Source: Pseudorhodobacter sp.
GTDB taxonomy: Bacteria > Pseudomonadota > Alphaproteobacteria > Rhodobacterales > Rhodobacteraceae
DNA: 9,472 nt
Reading direction: 5' to 3'
Assembly: GCA_014378345.1 (NCBI GenBank)
Contig: JACMNW010000379.1
Coordinates: 1-9,472, forward strand
The notes beneath the pieces are model-generated. The model was not told where the DNA came from. It searched no databases and was given only the letters and a program-made list of their open reading frames with translations. Shown piece after piece: positions 1 to 5,603 of the stretch. The stretch's first letter is position 1, and every line of letters begins with the position of its first letter. The position numbers were made by a program, and so were the translations under genes.

Positions 1-157
1 CACGCGCCCGCGCCTCGGTCACGTCAAGCGCTAAGGCGCGCAACCAATCAAGTTTCAGGCCGCTCTGCCTGTCGACCAACAAGGCCGAACCGATTTTGAC
101 AACCAGCCGCTTTGCCGCCCGAACATCTGGGGCAACCAAGGGCTTTAAGGCTGCCAT
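1..157 (-). CDS. proB: Glutamate 5-kinase, N-terminal part (runs off window)
   Basis: Glutamate 5-kinase phosphorylates L-glutamate with ATP in the first step of cytoplasmic proline synthesis. Only the first 52 codons are inside the window. The reading starts at an ATG (157-155) and gives MAALKPLVAPDVRAAKR followed by LVVKIGSALLVD, the N-terminal beta-strand and phosphate-binding KIGS segment typical of ProB and other amino-acid kinases. It then continues into a helix containing LDWLRALALDV. The ATG lies inside the last codons of obgE, so the two genes overlap by 13 nt (ATGGCAGCCTTAA) and are probably translationally coupled. An obgE-proB order is common in alphaproteobacteria, which supports the call. 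The catalytic and any PUA domain lie outside the window. Confidence 0.88.
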   Translation of the reverse strand, partial: MAALKPLVAPDVRAAKRLVVKIGSALLVDRQSGLKLDWLRALALDVTEARAR

Positions 158-1167
158 GGCGTATCATCCACCACCGGGGCCTCGAACTTGATCTGGGCGT
201 AAAGCACGCGCAGCACGTCAGTCAAACCCATACCCGACACGCCGGATATCACATGCACCGGGCCGCCCGATGCCTTTTCAAGTGCCTTACGCCGCGCCGT
301 TATCGTCTTAGCATCCAATGCATCACATTTGTTCAACGCAACCACGCGGGATTTATCGCCCAGCTCTTCGGCATAAGCCTCCAGTTCCGTCACAATGGTG
401 CGGTAATCCTTAGTGATGGTCGATGACGTGCCATCAACCAGATGCAGCAATACCTTGCAACGTTCCACATGCGCCAAAAATTGCATGCCAAGGCCCCGGC
501 CTTCGGAAGCACCTTCAATCAGGCCCGGAATATCGGCCATCACGAATTCTGCGCCGTCCACCCCAACAACCCCAAGGTTCGGTACCAAGGTGGTGAACGG
601 GTAATCCGCAATCTTGGGCCTCGCGTTCGATACTGCCGCCAGAAACGTTGATTTGCCTGCATTGGGCAGGCCCACGAGCCCGGCATCGGCGATCAGTTTC
701 AGGCGCAACCAGATCGTGCGTTCTACACCTTCCTGCCCCGGATTGGCGCGGGTGGGCGACCGGTTGGTCGAGGATTTGAACGCAAGGTTGCCCCAACCAC
801 CGTTGCCACCACGCGCAAGCTGCACACGCTGGCCAACCGTCACCAGATCGGCAATCACGGTTTCTTCGTCTTCATCCAAAATCTCGGTGCCCAGTGGCAC
901 ACGCAAAATCACGTCATCCGACGTTTTGCCGGTGCGTTGCGCGCCCATGCCGGGCTGGCCGGATTTGGCAAAAAAATGCTGCTGATAACGAAAGTCGATC
1001 AGGGTGTTTAACCCCTCGACAGCTTCGGCGTAAACAGACCCGCCACCGCCGCCATCGCCGCCATCCGGGCCTCCGAATTCAATGAACTTCTCGCGCCGGA
1101 ACGACACGCAGCCAGCCCCACCGCCGCCAGAGCGGATATATACTTTGGACAGATCAAGAAACTTCAT
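145..1167 (-). CDS. obgE: Obg/CgtA family GTPase
   Basis: Obg is an essential GTPase that binds the 50S ribosomal subunit and links late ribosome assembly to nutrient and stress signals. The 340-residue product starts MKFLDLSKVYIRSGGGGAGC, the start of the glycine-rich Obg fold (about 1-158), with GGPDGGDGGGGGSV at 32-45. The G domain follows: P-loop GLPNAGKS at 166-173, TT switch I in FTTLVP near 191-196, DIPG (G3) at 212-215, NKCD (G4) at 279-282 and ISGVSG at 307-312 at the G5 position, where many homologues have an SA motif. The C-terminal OCT extension of longer Obg proteins such as that of E. coli (about 390 aa) is absent, as is usual in alphaproteobacteria. There is no strong Shine-Dalgarno before the ATG. 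The stop codon overlaps the start of proB. GNAT, rpmA and rplU lie upstream on the same strand. Confidence 0.97.
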   Translation of the reverse strand: MKFLDLSKVYIRSGGGGAGCVSFRREKFIEFGGPDGGDGGGGGSVYAEAVEGLNTLIDFRYQQHFFAKSGQPGMGAQRTGKTSDDVILRVPLGTEILDEDEETVIADLVTVGQRVQLARGGNGGWGNLAFKSSTNRSPTRANPGQEGVERTIWLRLKLIADAGLVGLPNAGKSTFLAAVSNARPKIADYPFTTLVPNLGVVGVDGAEFVMADIPGLIEGASEGRGLGMQFLAHVERCKVLLHLVDGTSSTITKDYRTIVTELEAYAEELGDKSRVVALNKCDALDAKTITARRKALEKASGGPVHVISGVSGMGLTDVLRVLYAQIKFEAPVVDDTPWQP

Positions 1168-1197
1168 GGGAGACAGCTTTCAAACTAAGGTCATCAG

Positions 1198-1226
1198 CCG
1201 ATACAGGATGACAGGCTCCGCCTCAA
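1198..1226 (-). promoter_or_regulatory. Possible promoter for obgE-proB (weak)
   Basis: On the minus strand a TTGAGG hexamer (1226-1221) is followed after 17 nt by TATCGG (1203-1198), about 30 nt upstream of the obgE ATG. Matches to the sigma-70 consensus are only moderate. The 114-nt gap between the GNAT gene and obgE also has two small hairpins, CCGC/GCGG (1218-1230) and GACAG/CTGTC (1235-1249), without a T-tract. The gap could hold an obgE promoter, but read-through from upstream is equally possible. Confidence 0.25.
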
Positions 1227-1281
1227 GCGGTGCTGACAGTTCTGCTGTCTGGCTACGAAAATGAGCAGGCAAATGCTCTAT

Positions 1282-1827
1282 TCAGTCTAGCTTCAACGTA
1301 TATGTCCATGTCGGCACCCGGGCGTTACGCGCGACGCTAAAAGTTTCCGCATCACCAAGATACTGAAATCCCGCATTTGTGACAACTTGCCCAGACCGTG
1401 GGTTATCTTGAAACACCTCGGCAAAAATGGTCCGGTTCTTTTGCGGGTTGGCCGCAACCAGGCCGCGAACAGCTTCGGATGCAAATCCCAGGTGCCAGAA
1501 TGATGGGGCCACCCAATAGCCAATCTCAGATTGCCCCCGGTCCATCCGCTTTAGCGAAATGACACCCATGACCTCAGCAAAACCAGAGGCCGTGCCATCC
1601 ATCACCCAGATATCTTCGTCTACGCCGTGCACCATAGCGCGGGCAACAAAGGCCTCTGCCGCACCCGGCGGCAACGGGTGCGGAATAGACTGTGTGCCGC
1701 GCGCCACCCGCTCGTCCCCCGCATACATGGCGAACAGGCCCGTATCGGAAATGCGCGCAGCGCGCAAAACCAAACGGCCTGCGGCAATTTGGCCGTCTAA
1801 GATGGTGGCAGGCACATGCAAGGTCAT
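1282..1827 (-). CDS. GNAT family N-acetyltransferase (RimJ/RimL-like)
   Basis: Predicted acyl-CoA-dependent N-acetyltransferase of 181 residues; the acceptor is unknown. The pattern is that of the RimJ/RimL branch: an N-terminal RLVLRAARISDTGLFAMYAGD (about 18-38), a central strand pair with DIWVMDG and VMGVISLKR (72-94), EIGYWVAPSFWHLGFASEAV (101-120) at the motif A/acetyl-CoA site, and a C-terminal IFAEVFQDNPRSGQVV then NAGFQYLG (134-158). The usual pyrophosphate-binding Q/R-x-x-G-x-G/A is degraded to WHLGFA. The ATG at 1827 is chosen because a GAGTGAG stretch precedes it and the upstream GTG start (1869) would add only a polar 14-residue leader; the longer 195-residue form is not excluded. 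It sits between rpmA and obgE, a position where alphaproteobacteria often carry a GNAT gene, which is consistent with a ribosome-linked role but does not prove one. Confidence 0.88.
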   Translation of the reverse strand: MTLHVPATILDGQIAAGRLVLRAARISDTGLFAMYAGDERVARGTQSIPHPLPPGAAEAFVARAMVHGVDEDIWVMDGTASGFAEVMGVISLKRMDRGQSEIGYWVAPSFWHLGFASEAVRGLVAANPQKNRTIFAEVFQDNPRSGQVVTNAGFQYLGDAETFSVARNARVPTWTYTLKLD

Positions 1828-1963
1828 GGCAGTCTCACTCAGTTTGCTATCCCGACGGCCCTTTGGCACAACGGCGTGGCATTTCTTTGGTAATCTTGCG
1901 TCACCGAGATGGTGATGCAGGCGCTTATTTCAACAATGGCTCACACTGTGCATCCCCAAAGCG

Positions 1964-1991
1964 AAGGGACCGGCCTCTCGGCCGATCCCTT
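1964..1991 (-). terminator. Strong hairpin downstream of rpmA
   Basis: A 12-bp stem (one G-T wobble) closed by a GAGA tetraloop when read on the minus strand: AAGGGATCGGCC, GAGA, GGCCGGTCCCTT. It lies about 30 nt after the rpmA stop. The following minus-strand bases (CGCTTTGG) form only a weak T-tract, so it may act as an mRNA-stabilising 3' structure or attenuator as much as a terminator between rpmA and the GNAT gene. Confidence 0.65.
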
Positions 1992-1992
1992 G

Positions 1993-2011
1993 GTTACATC
2001 GGAAATGTAAC
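1993..2011 (-). other. Second hairpin in the rpmA 3' region
   Basis: A perfect 7-bp inverted repeat, GTTACAT and ATGTAAC, around a 5-nt loop. It lies 8 nt after the rpmA stop and one base away from the larger hairpin, so the rpmA transcript would end in two stacked stem-loops. No T-tract follows it directly. It may be an accessory 3'-end structure, or the dyad may be a protein site. Confidence 0.45.
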
Positions 2012-2019
2012 GGTTCGGC

Positions 2020-2289
2020 TTATTCGGCGGCTTTCAGGGCCGGCAGGACGGAAATAAATGTGCGTCCCTTCATACCCTTTTTGAAGGTCACGTGGCCCTC
2101 GACCTTAGCGAAAATCGTGTGGTCCGTACCCATACCAACGCCATCGCCAGGAAACCACGTGGTGCCGCGCTGGCGCACGATGATATTGCCCGGGATGGCA
2201 GCTTGGCCGCCGAACAGTTTCACGCCAAGACGCCGACCAGCCGAGTCGCGGCCGTTGCGGGATGAACCGCCTGCTTTTTTGTGTGCCAT
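2020..2289 (-). CDS. rpmA: 50S ribosomal protein L27
   Basis: L27 sits at the peptidyl-transferase centre of the large subunit, where its N-terminal tail contacts the tRNA acceptor ends. The 89-residue product begins MAHKKAGGSSRNGRDSAGRR, the diagnostic bL27 N-terminus, and continues with LGVKLFGGQAAIPGNIIVRQ, RGTTWFPGDGVGMGTDHTIF and AKVEGHVTFKKG, all at expected positions for full-length L27. There is no N-terminal extension needing cleavage as in Firmicutes. It lies 6 nt downstream of rplU, and its ribosome-binding site is made from the last codons of rplU. A double hairpin follows the stop codon. Confidence 0.98.
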   Translation of the reverse strand: MAHKKAGGSSRNGRDSAGRRLGVKLFGGQAAIPGNIIVRQRGTTWFPGDGVGMGTDHTIFAKVEGHVTFKKGMKGRTFISVLPALKAAE

Positions 2290-2295
2290 GGGGGA

Positions 2296-2751
2296 TTACT
2301 CCTTTGCAGCGGCGGCTTTGACAGCGCGCTTTGGTTTTGCAGGGGCTTCCACGGCTACAGGTGCAGCGGTGGTGTTATGGGCGATGCGGCGGGCAATTTG
2401 GGTGCCGACAGCTTCGGCCATGCCGGTTTTGTCAGCGCCAACAGCTAACACATCAGTCACACGCACCAGCGTCAGATGCTGGCGGTGGCCTTTGGTCCGC
2501 TGCGAAGAATGCTTACGACGACGCTTGACGTAGTGGATGACCTTTTCACCCTTGATCTGTTCGATCACTTCGGCTTGCACGGCGGCACCTGCCACAAAGG
2601 GCGCGCCAATGGTGACAGACTCGCCGCCAACCATCAAAATCTCATTGAACTGGATCTTATCCCCAGCAACGCAAGCCAGCTTTTCCAAGCGAAGAATATC
2701 CCCCGCTTGAACCTTATACTGCTTGCCGCCTGTTTTCAGGACCGCATACAT
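2296..2751 (-). CDS. rplU: 50S ribosomal protein L21
   Basis: L21 binds 23S rRNA in the large subunit. The 151-residue product starts MYAVLKTGGKQYKVQAGD, the typical bL21 N-terminus. It carries the RNA-binding signature KRRRKHSSQRTKGHRQ at 77-92 and continues with HLTLVRVTDV. Residues after about 105 form an Ala/Lys/Pro-rich tail (for example APAKPKRAVKAAAAKE), making it longer than the roughly 103-residue E. coli protein; such tails are common in alphaproteobacterial L21. The ATG at 2751 is chosen because it gives the family N-terminus and has AGGAAA 6 nt upstream; further upstream in-frame sequence (to 2973) is not L21-like and is 5' UTR. It forms a short operon with rpmA. Confidence 0.97.
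   Translation of the reverse strand: MYAVLKTGGKQYKVQAGDILRLEKLACVAGDKIQFNEILMVGGESVTIGAPFVAGAAVQAEVIEQIKGEKVIHYVKRRRKHSSQRTKGHRQHLTLVRVTDVLAVGADKTGMAEAVGTQIARRIAHNTTAAPVAVEAPAKPKRAVKAAAAKE
2299..2304 (-). promoter_or_regulatory. rpmA ribosome-binding site inside rplU end
   Basis: AAGGAG on the minus strand is the last two sense codons (Lys, Glu) of rplU, 9 nt before the rpmA ATG. The overlap of Shine-Dalgarno and upstream stop fixes the rpmA start and suggests translational coupling of L21 and L27. Confidence 0.85.
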
Positions 2752-2887
2752 CGTCTTTCCTTTTCTTGCTCCGCATCCTGTGGCCCCTGACTGGCAGGTG
2801 TTTCGGGTTTCCCCGCCTCGGACAGCGCGCCCTGATGGGCGACATTGAATATCACAAGCCGGGATTCGCACCCCGCCAAGTTGCGCG

Positions 2888-2916
2888 CTTATGGGGGAGC
2901 GGTGGTTGGCTGTCAA
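2888..2916 (-). promoter_or_regulatory. Likely sigma-70 promoter for rplU-rpmA
   Basis: On the minus strand a perfect TTGACA -35 box (2916-2911) is followed by a 17-nt spacer and CATAAG (2893-2888) as a weak -10. Transcription starting near 2881 would give a 5' UTR of about 130 nt before rplU, long enough for leader regulation, although I see no known leader motif. The rest of 2752-3033 contains no gene that I recognise. Confidence 0.6.
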
Positions 2917-3033
2917 GCAAGATGCGGCGCTTATAACATACTCATCATCTGCAAAATATTGCGCGCAAATCAAAGGTTACTTGCTTTGACGGGCGGTGCA
3001 CCTACAGCTTTTTCCAGAACAACGAAATGAAAT

Positions 3034-3818
3034 TTGGGGACACCAGATGCGTTCAGTGCCAGCTTCATTGCTCTGGTTGTCTTTGCCTCTGCGGGATGTG
3101 CCCAAGAGGTTACTGTTGATCTGAAAAATCAATTCATCACCGAAGATATGCAAACACTGGTGCCCCATATTGGCGGGCGCGTGTTGGCCAAAACCCTGCC
3201 TGCGCATATGCCGAAGCTCTGTCTTACACGCACGAATGGCCAGCCCGCTACTTTGAGGCTGACTTTACCGGCGCAGACATTTTGGTGATTTTCGATGATC
3301 CCGCAAACGAATACCGTGTTTTGATAGATGATCTGGCCCCCATCACGTTGGCCCAGCCGGGTGCGCCAGAGGTTGCAGTCAAAGGGCTTAAAGATGGCTC
3401 GCACCACATCCGGTTAAAAAAGATGACGGAAAGCGCTTGGATTATTGGCTCGTTTGACGGCTTTTACTTACCTAAAAGGGCGCAGGGTGGAGCAGCAAAG
3501 CCAAGACTTCGGCAAATCGAATTTATCGGCGATTCAGGTATGACCGGGTATGGCATCCGGTCCGCCTCGCGCACTTGTACCCAAGACAAGGTGCGCCTGC
3601 TATCGGACACGCAAATCGGCTATCCGGCGCTCTTGGCAAAAGCGCTGGATGCCAACTATCAGCTGAACGCGATTTCTGGCCGGGGCATGATCCGCAGTTA
3701 TGGCGGCACCAATGCGCAAGACGACAAGACTTATGCTTACCCGAATATTTTACCAGACGTTGGTGCTGGCGTTGACGATCTTTCGCAACATAGAAAGACT
3801 GAGGACAGAAACCCCTGA
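3034..3818 (+). pseudogene. Broken CE2-type SGNH/GDSL carbohydrate esterase
   Basis: Carbohydrate esterases of family 2 are secreted enzymes with an N-terminal jelly roll and a C-terminal SGNH hydrolase domain that remove acetyl groups from polysaccharides. Fragments lie in different frames. A secretion-signal-like ALVVFASAGCAQEVTVDL and PHIGGRVLAKT read in one frame (from a TTG at 3034) until about 3205. Then AYAEALSYTHEWPARYFEAD, FTGADILVIF, EYRVLIDDLAPI and the catalytic block EFIGDSGMTGYG (nucleophile Ser in GDS, about 3526-3553), followed by IGYPALLAKALDANYQLNAI and SGRGMIRSYGG, continue one frame lower (a net loss of 1 nt) to a stop at 3816-3818. An ATG at 3047 in the third frame (MRSVPASLL) may be the original start, implying a second shift. 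After YPNILPD the text jumps to VGAGVDDLSQ, which resembles the family's GxGxNDFS block, so an internal stretch seems deleted. The final Asp-x-x-His catalytic part is missing. Decay looks real, but single-base sequencing errors could explain the frameshifts alone. Confidence 0.8.
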
Positions 3819-3838
3819 AAAGCCTCGCCGTTTTCGTT

Positions 3839-4738
3839 TCAGATATCTTCACCATGCATCTGCTTGGCCGCCGCCCGCCCAAGTTGGTCTGAGATATCAG
3901 TAAACAAAAGATTGAAACCTGCAAACACGGCGGCGTTCAAGGCTTTGCCCTCTTTCAGTTCAGAAAACGAGATATAAGCCTGCATATCGTCGTCAGAAAG
4001 CGGCTGATAGGCAAGCGCCAGATAGGGGTAAAGCCACGTTTCCGTTTCAGTACGGATAGCAGGTTCCTGCGACCAGACATTTTGCAACATTTCGTCTTCC
4101 GTCATGCCGTCTTGCAACCCGCCTGCCGCAGCCATGCCTTTGAAAAACGCTAAATTGGCGTTTAGCGCCCCGGCAACATTCATCTCGATCAAATCATTGG
4201 TTTGCGCAAACTCTCTGATTACATCGAGACGCGGATCGCCCATTGCTGCCAAGTCTTCGACGTGCAGCTTTGCAGCGTTTTCGATGTCTTTATCTAACAA
4301 TGCGCGTCGGGCCTCGATTTCAAGCAGCAAAATACGTTGCCCTCGATCTGATGCAAAGAAAGCTTCAATCACATCCAATGTTTTCAAGTCTGCCACGCTA
4401 AGTTCTGCGATGAGGGCCTTATCAAACAAAGATTTCATTTCGGACGTATCGTAGATGCCAGCAACAATGGCATCCCAAGCAGCGCCTCCCTTGCCAGGAA
4501 ACATCTCGGCCTCAAGGGTTTTTCCATAGTCTACGCCCTCTGCCTGCATTACCGACAGAACGCCTGTAATCTGCAGTGTTGACGATAGCCGCAATATTCT
4601 TTCCGCATGATCGGTGGTCGCGGTTGCCTGACTAAGGAAAACCATGCCGTCGCCGCCCCCTGAAATTGACCGGTCTGCAAGCGAAGGCCCTGCAGACACA
4701 GCAAAAAACAACAGACCGAACAGACTTAGCACGTTCAT
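3839..4738 (-). CDS. Exported DUF2059-type protein
   Basis: Protein of 299 residues with unknown biochemical role. Residues 1-21 (MNVLSLFGLLFFAVSAGPSLA) are a Sec signal peptide with likely cleavage before DR, so it is probably periplasmic. The mature part is helical and acidic. It contains HAERILRLSSTLQITGVLSV, an EGVDYGKTLEAEMFPGKGG segment, WDAIVAGIYD, and IEAFFASDRGQRILLLEIEA. The FFAS-x-x-GQ-R pattern is the feature I associate with DUF2059-family proteins of Rhodobacteraceae; here a second related half follows (AYISFSELKEGKALNAAVFA). The ATG at 4738 is chosen because it begins the signal peptide; the frame stays open upstream to 4849 but codes nothing signal-like. The gene is convergent with the esterase pseudogene (20 nt apart) and divergent from tRNA-Ser, and appears to be a single-gene unit. 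Confidence 0.85.
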   Translation of the reverse strand: MNVLSLFGLLFFAVSAGPSLADRSISGGGDGMVFLSQATATTDHAERILRLSSTLQITGVLSVMQAEGVDYGKTLEAEMFPGKGGAAWDAIVAGIYDTSEMKSLFDKALIAELSVADLKTLDVIEAFFASDRGQRILLLEIEARRALLDKDIENAAKLHVEDLAAMGDPRLDVIREFAQTNDLIEMNVAGALNANLAFFKGMAAAGGLQDGMTEDEMLQNVWSQEPAIRTETETWLYPYLALAYQPLSDDDMQAYISFSELKEGKALNAAVFAGFNLLFTDISDQLGRAAAKQMHGEDI

Positions 4739-4776
4739 GGAACACTCTTTCAAACAAGTGGGTTGCGACGTCCAAC

Positions 4777-4805
4777 ACCCTAGCCATGCGCATACCCTTT
4801 GCCAA
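4777..4805 (-). promoter_or_regulatory. Possible promoter of the DUF2059 gene
   Basis: Minus-strand TTGGCA (4805-4800), 17-nt spacer, then TAGGGT (4782-4777), about 39 nt before the ATG at 4738. The -35 is good and the -10 moderate, as often in GC-rich alphaproteobacteria. The rest of 4739-4945 has only a short direct repeat, GATTTCAGG, occurring twice (near 4872 and 4888). Confidence 0.4.
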
Positions 4806-4945
4806 GTCACACCAACCCACGTTGAGGTGAACATGCAGAATACAGACAAGACCGTGGCTGCTTTTCCGTGTGATTTCAGGCCTTGCGATTTCAGGGTTGC
4901 AAGCCTGATCCGACCCCGCTAAGCCCCCGGCACGATCCCTTCCGC

Positions 4946-5035
4946 GGAGAGGTGGCAGAGTGGTCGAATGCGGCGGTCTCGAAAACCGTTGTCGGTTTGC
5001 GCCGACCCAGGGTTCGAATCCCTGTCTCTCCGCCA
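4946..5035 (+). tRNA. tRNA-Ser (anticodon CGA)
   Basis: A full cloverleaf of 90 nt including an encoded CCA (5033-5035). The acceptor stem GGAGAGG pairs with TCTCTCC (one G-T pair), with discriminator G at 5032. The D-arm region reads TGGCAGAGTGGTCGAATG. The anticodon stem-loop is GCGGT, CTCGAAA, ACCGT with anticodon CGA at 4980-4982, which reads UCG serine codons. The long class II variable arm is GTCGG, TTTGCG, CCGAC, as required for tRNA-Ser. The T-arm has GGTTCGAATCC. No terminator follows directly. Confidence 0.97.
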
Positions 5036-5152
5036 CCAATCCAAGTTGCGAGAAGCCAAAAGGACTATTTTACCTAAGACGTTAAGCCTCGCGAAGCGGA
5101 AGTTGACTTTGCACCCGGCATACCTTGTTTTTTATCAGCCTAAATCTGCAAA

Positions 5153-5189
5153 GGCCAAGCGCTTATGGGATGTAAGCTTTGCATTGGCC
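5153..5189. other. Imperfect long hairpin
   Basis: GGCCAA (5153-5158) pairs with TTGGCC (5184-5189), GC with GC, and GCTTA (5161-5165) with TAAGC (5173-5177), around a 7-nt loop TGGGATG. Two small bulges (TTT and A) lie on the 3' side, giving 13 bp in all. There is no T-tract on the plus strand right after it. It may be part of a structured RNA or a protein site. Confidence 0.45.
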
Positions 5190-5222
5190 GTACTTTATAT
5201 TTAACGCCTTAGCCCCAGCAAG

Positions 5223-5240
5223 ATATTGTTTTTGCAATAT
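5223..5240. other. Short AT-rich inverted repeat
   Basis: ATATTG and CAATAT flank a TTTTTG loop. A 6-bp AT-rich stem is weak as RNA. It could be an operator-like dyad or chance. Confidence 0.25.
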
Positions 5241-5524
5241 AGTCCGGTGACCCAAATTGCGAGGACCGCCAGATTGTTGCCTGCCAACCGCATGTAGAAA
5301 GCGCATAAAATTATGTGAATGTGGAATGGGACGGGTTGCAATCATGTCTCGAACAGCCTCAGGACGAGGTCTTGGGATGATCTGGGTCAAGCTTTCCCAT
5401 CGCGTTTCATTCCACTCTTCCAACACAGTTGCCGACTTAAACCGGGGAAGGCGTAGCTAAGCCGAATGGATTAGGTGATTTCAGCCATGCGGTCAGAACC
5501 TAACTGAATGGGATCATCCGGAAG

Positions 5525-5549
5525 AAGCGTTGCCCGACAACGCTTTTTT
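5525..5549 (+). terminator. Intrinsic terminator, orphan
   Basis: Perfect 8-bp stem AAGCGTTG and CAACGCTT with a CCCGA loop, running into a run of six T (5544-5549). This is a textbook rho-independent terminator on the plus strand. No recognisable plus-strand gene lies between tRNA-Ser and it, so it either ends an unannotated transcript or stops read-through into the RTX gene, whose start is 55 nt further on. Confidence 0.88.
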
Positions 5550-5576
5550 ATCAATATTTCCGCTGTTTATGATCGA

Positions 5577-5595
5577 TAAAATTTTAGAATAAGGG
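5577..5595 (+). promoter_or_regulatory. RBS and possible -10 of the RTX gene
   Basis: AAGGG at 5591-5595 is 8 nt before the ATG at 5604 and is a usable Shine-Dalgarno that fixes this start; an in-frame TAA at 5577-5579 rules out an earlier one. TAAAAT (5577-5582) resembles a -10 box, but I find no good -35 at 16-18 nt. A TTTAT/ATAAA dyad (5566-5580) overlaps it and could be an operator. Confidence 0.4.
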
Positions 5596-5603
5596 TTTCC
5601 CCG

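Larger units (their letters stand above)
5036..5603. other. 568-nt region without a recognisable gene
   Basis: This stretch separates tRNA-Ser from the large RTX gene. Short open frames exist on both strands (for example 5257-5460 plus and 5163-5426 minus), but neither has a familiar motif nor a convincing ribosome-binding site, and the two overlap in antisense. Two hairpins (5153-5189 and 5223-5240) and a clear intrinsic terminator (5525-5549) are present. The base composition is more AT-rich than the flanking genes in parts (5120-5240 and 5545-5595). I find no second copy of the tRNA 3' end that would mark an attachment site, and no integrase or transposase. Confidence 0.6.

Noticed and set aside
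2840..2885. tRNA T-arm-like text (GGGGTGCGAATCCCGG on the minus strand) upstream of rplU
   Set aside because: No acceptor, D-arm or anticodon arm can be built around it; it is probably a chance hairpin in the leader.
2752..2973. In-frame N-terminal extension of rplU to 2973
   Set aside because: The extension is Cys/Arg-rich, unlike any L21 N-terminus, contains the predicted promoter, and the ATG at 2751 has a good ribosome-binding site.
3523..3924. 133-codon minus-strand frame
   Set aside because: It is antisense to the esterase pseudogene and overlaps the end of the DUF2059 gene; no motif seen.
5163..5460. Overlapping short frames on both strands that might be a transposase or integrase remnant
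   Set aside because: Neither translation shows a DDE, HTH or tyrosine-recombinase motif that I can identify, no terminal inverted repeats are visible, and the two frames exclude each other.
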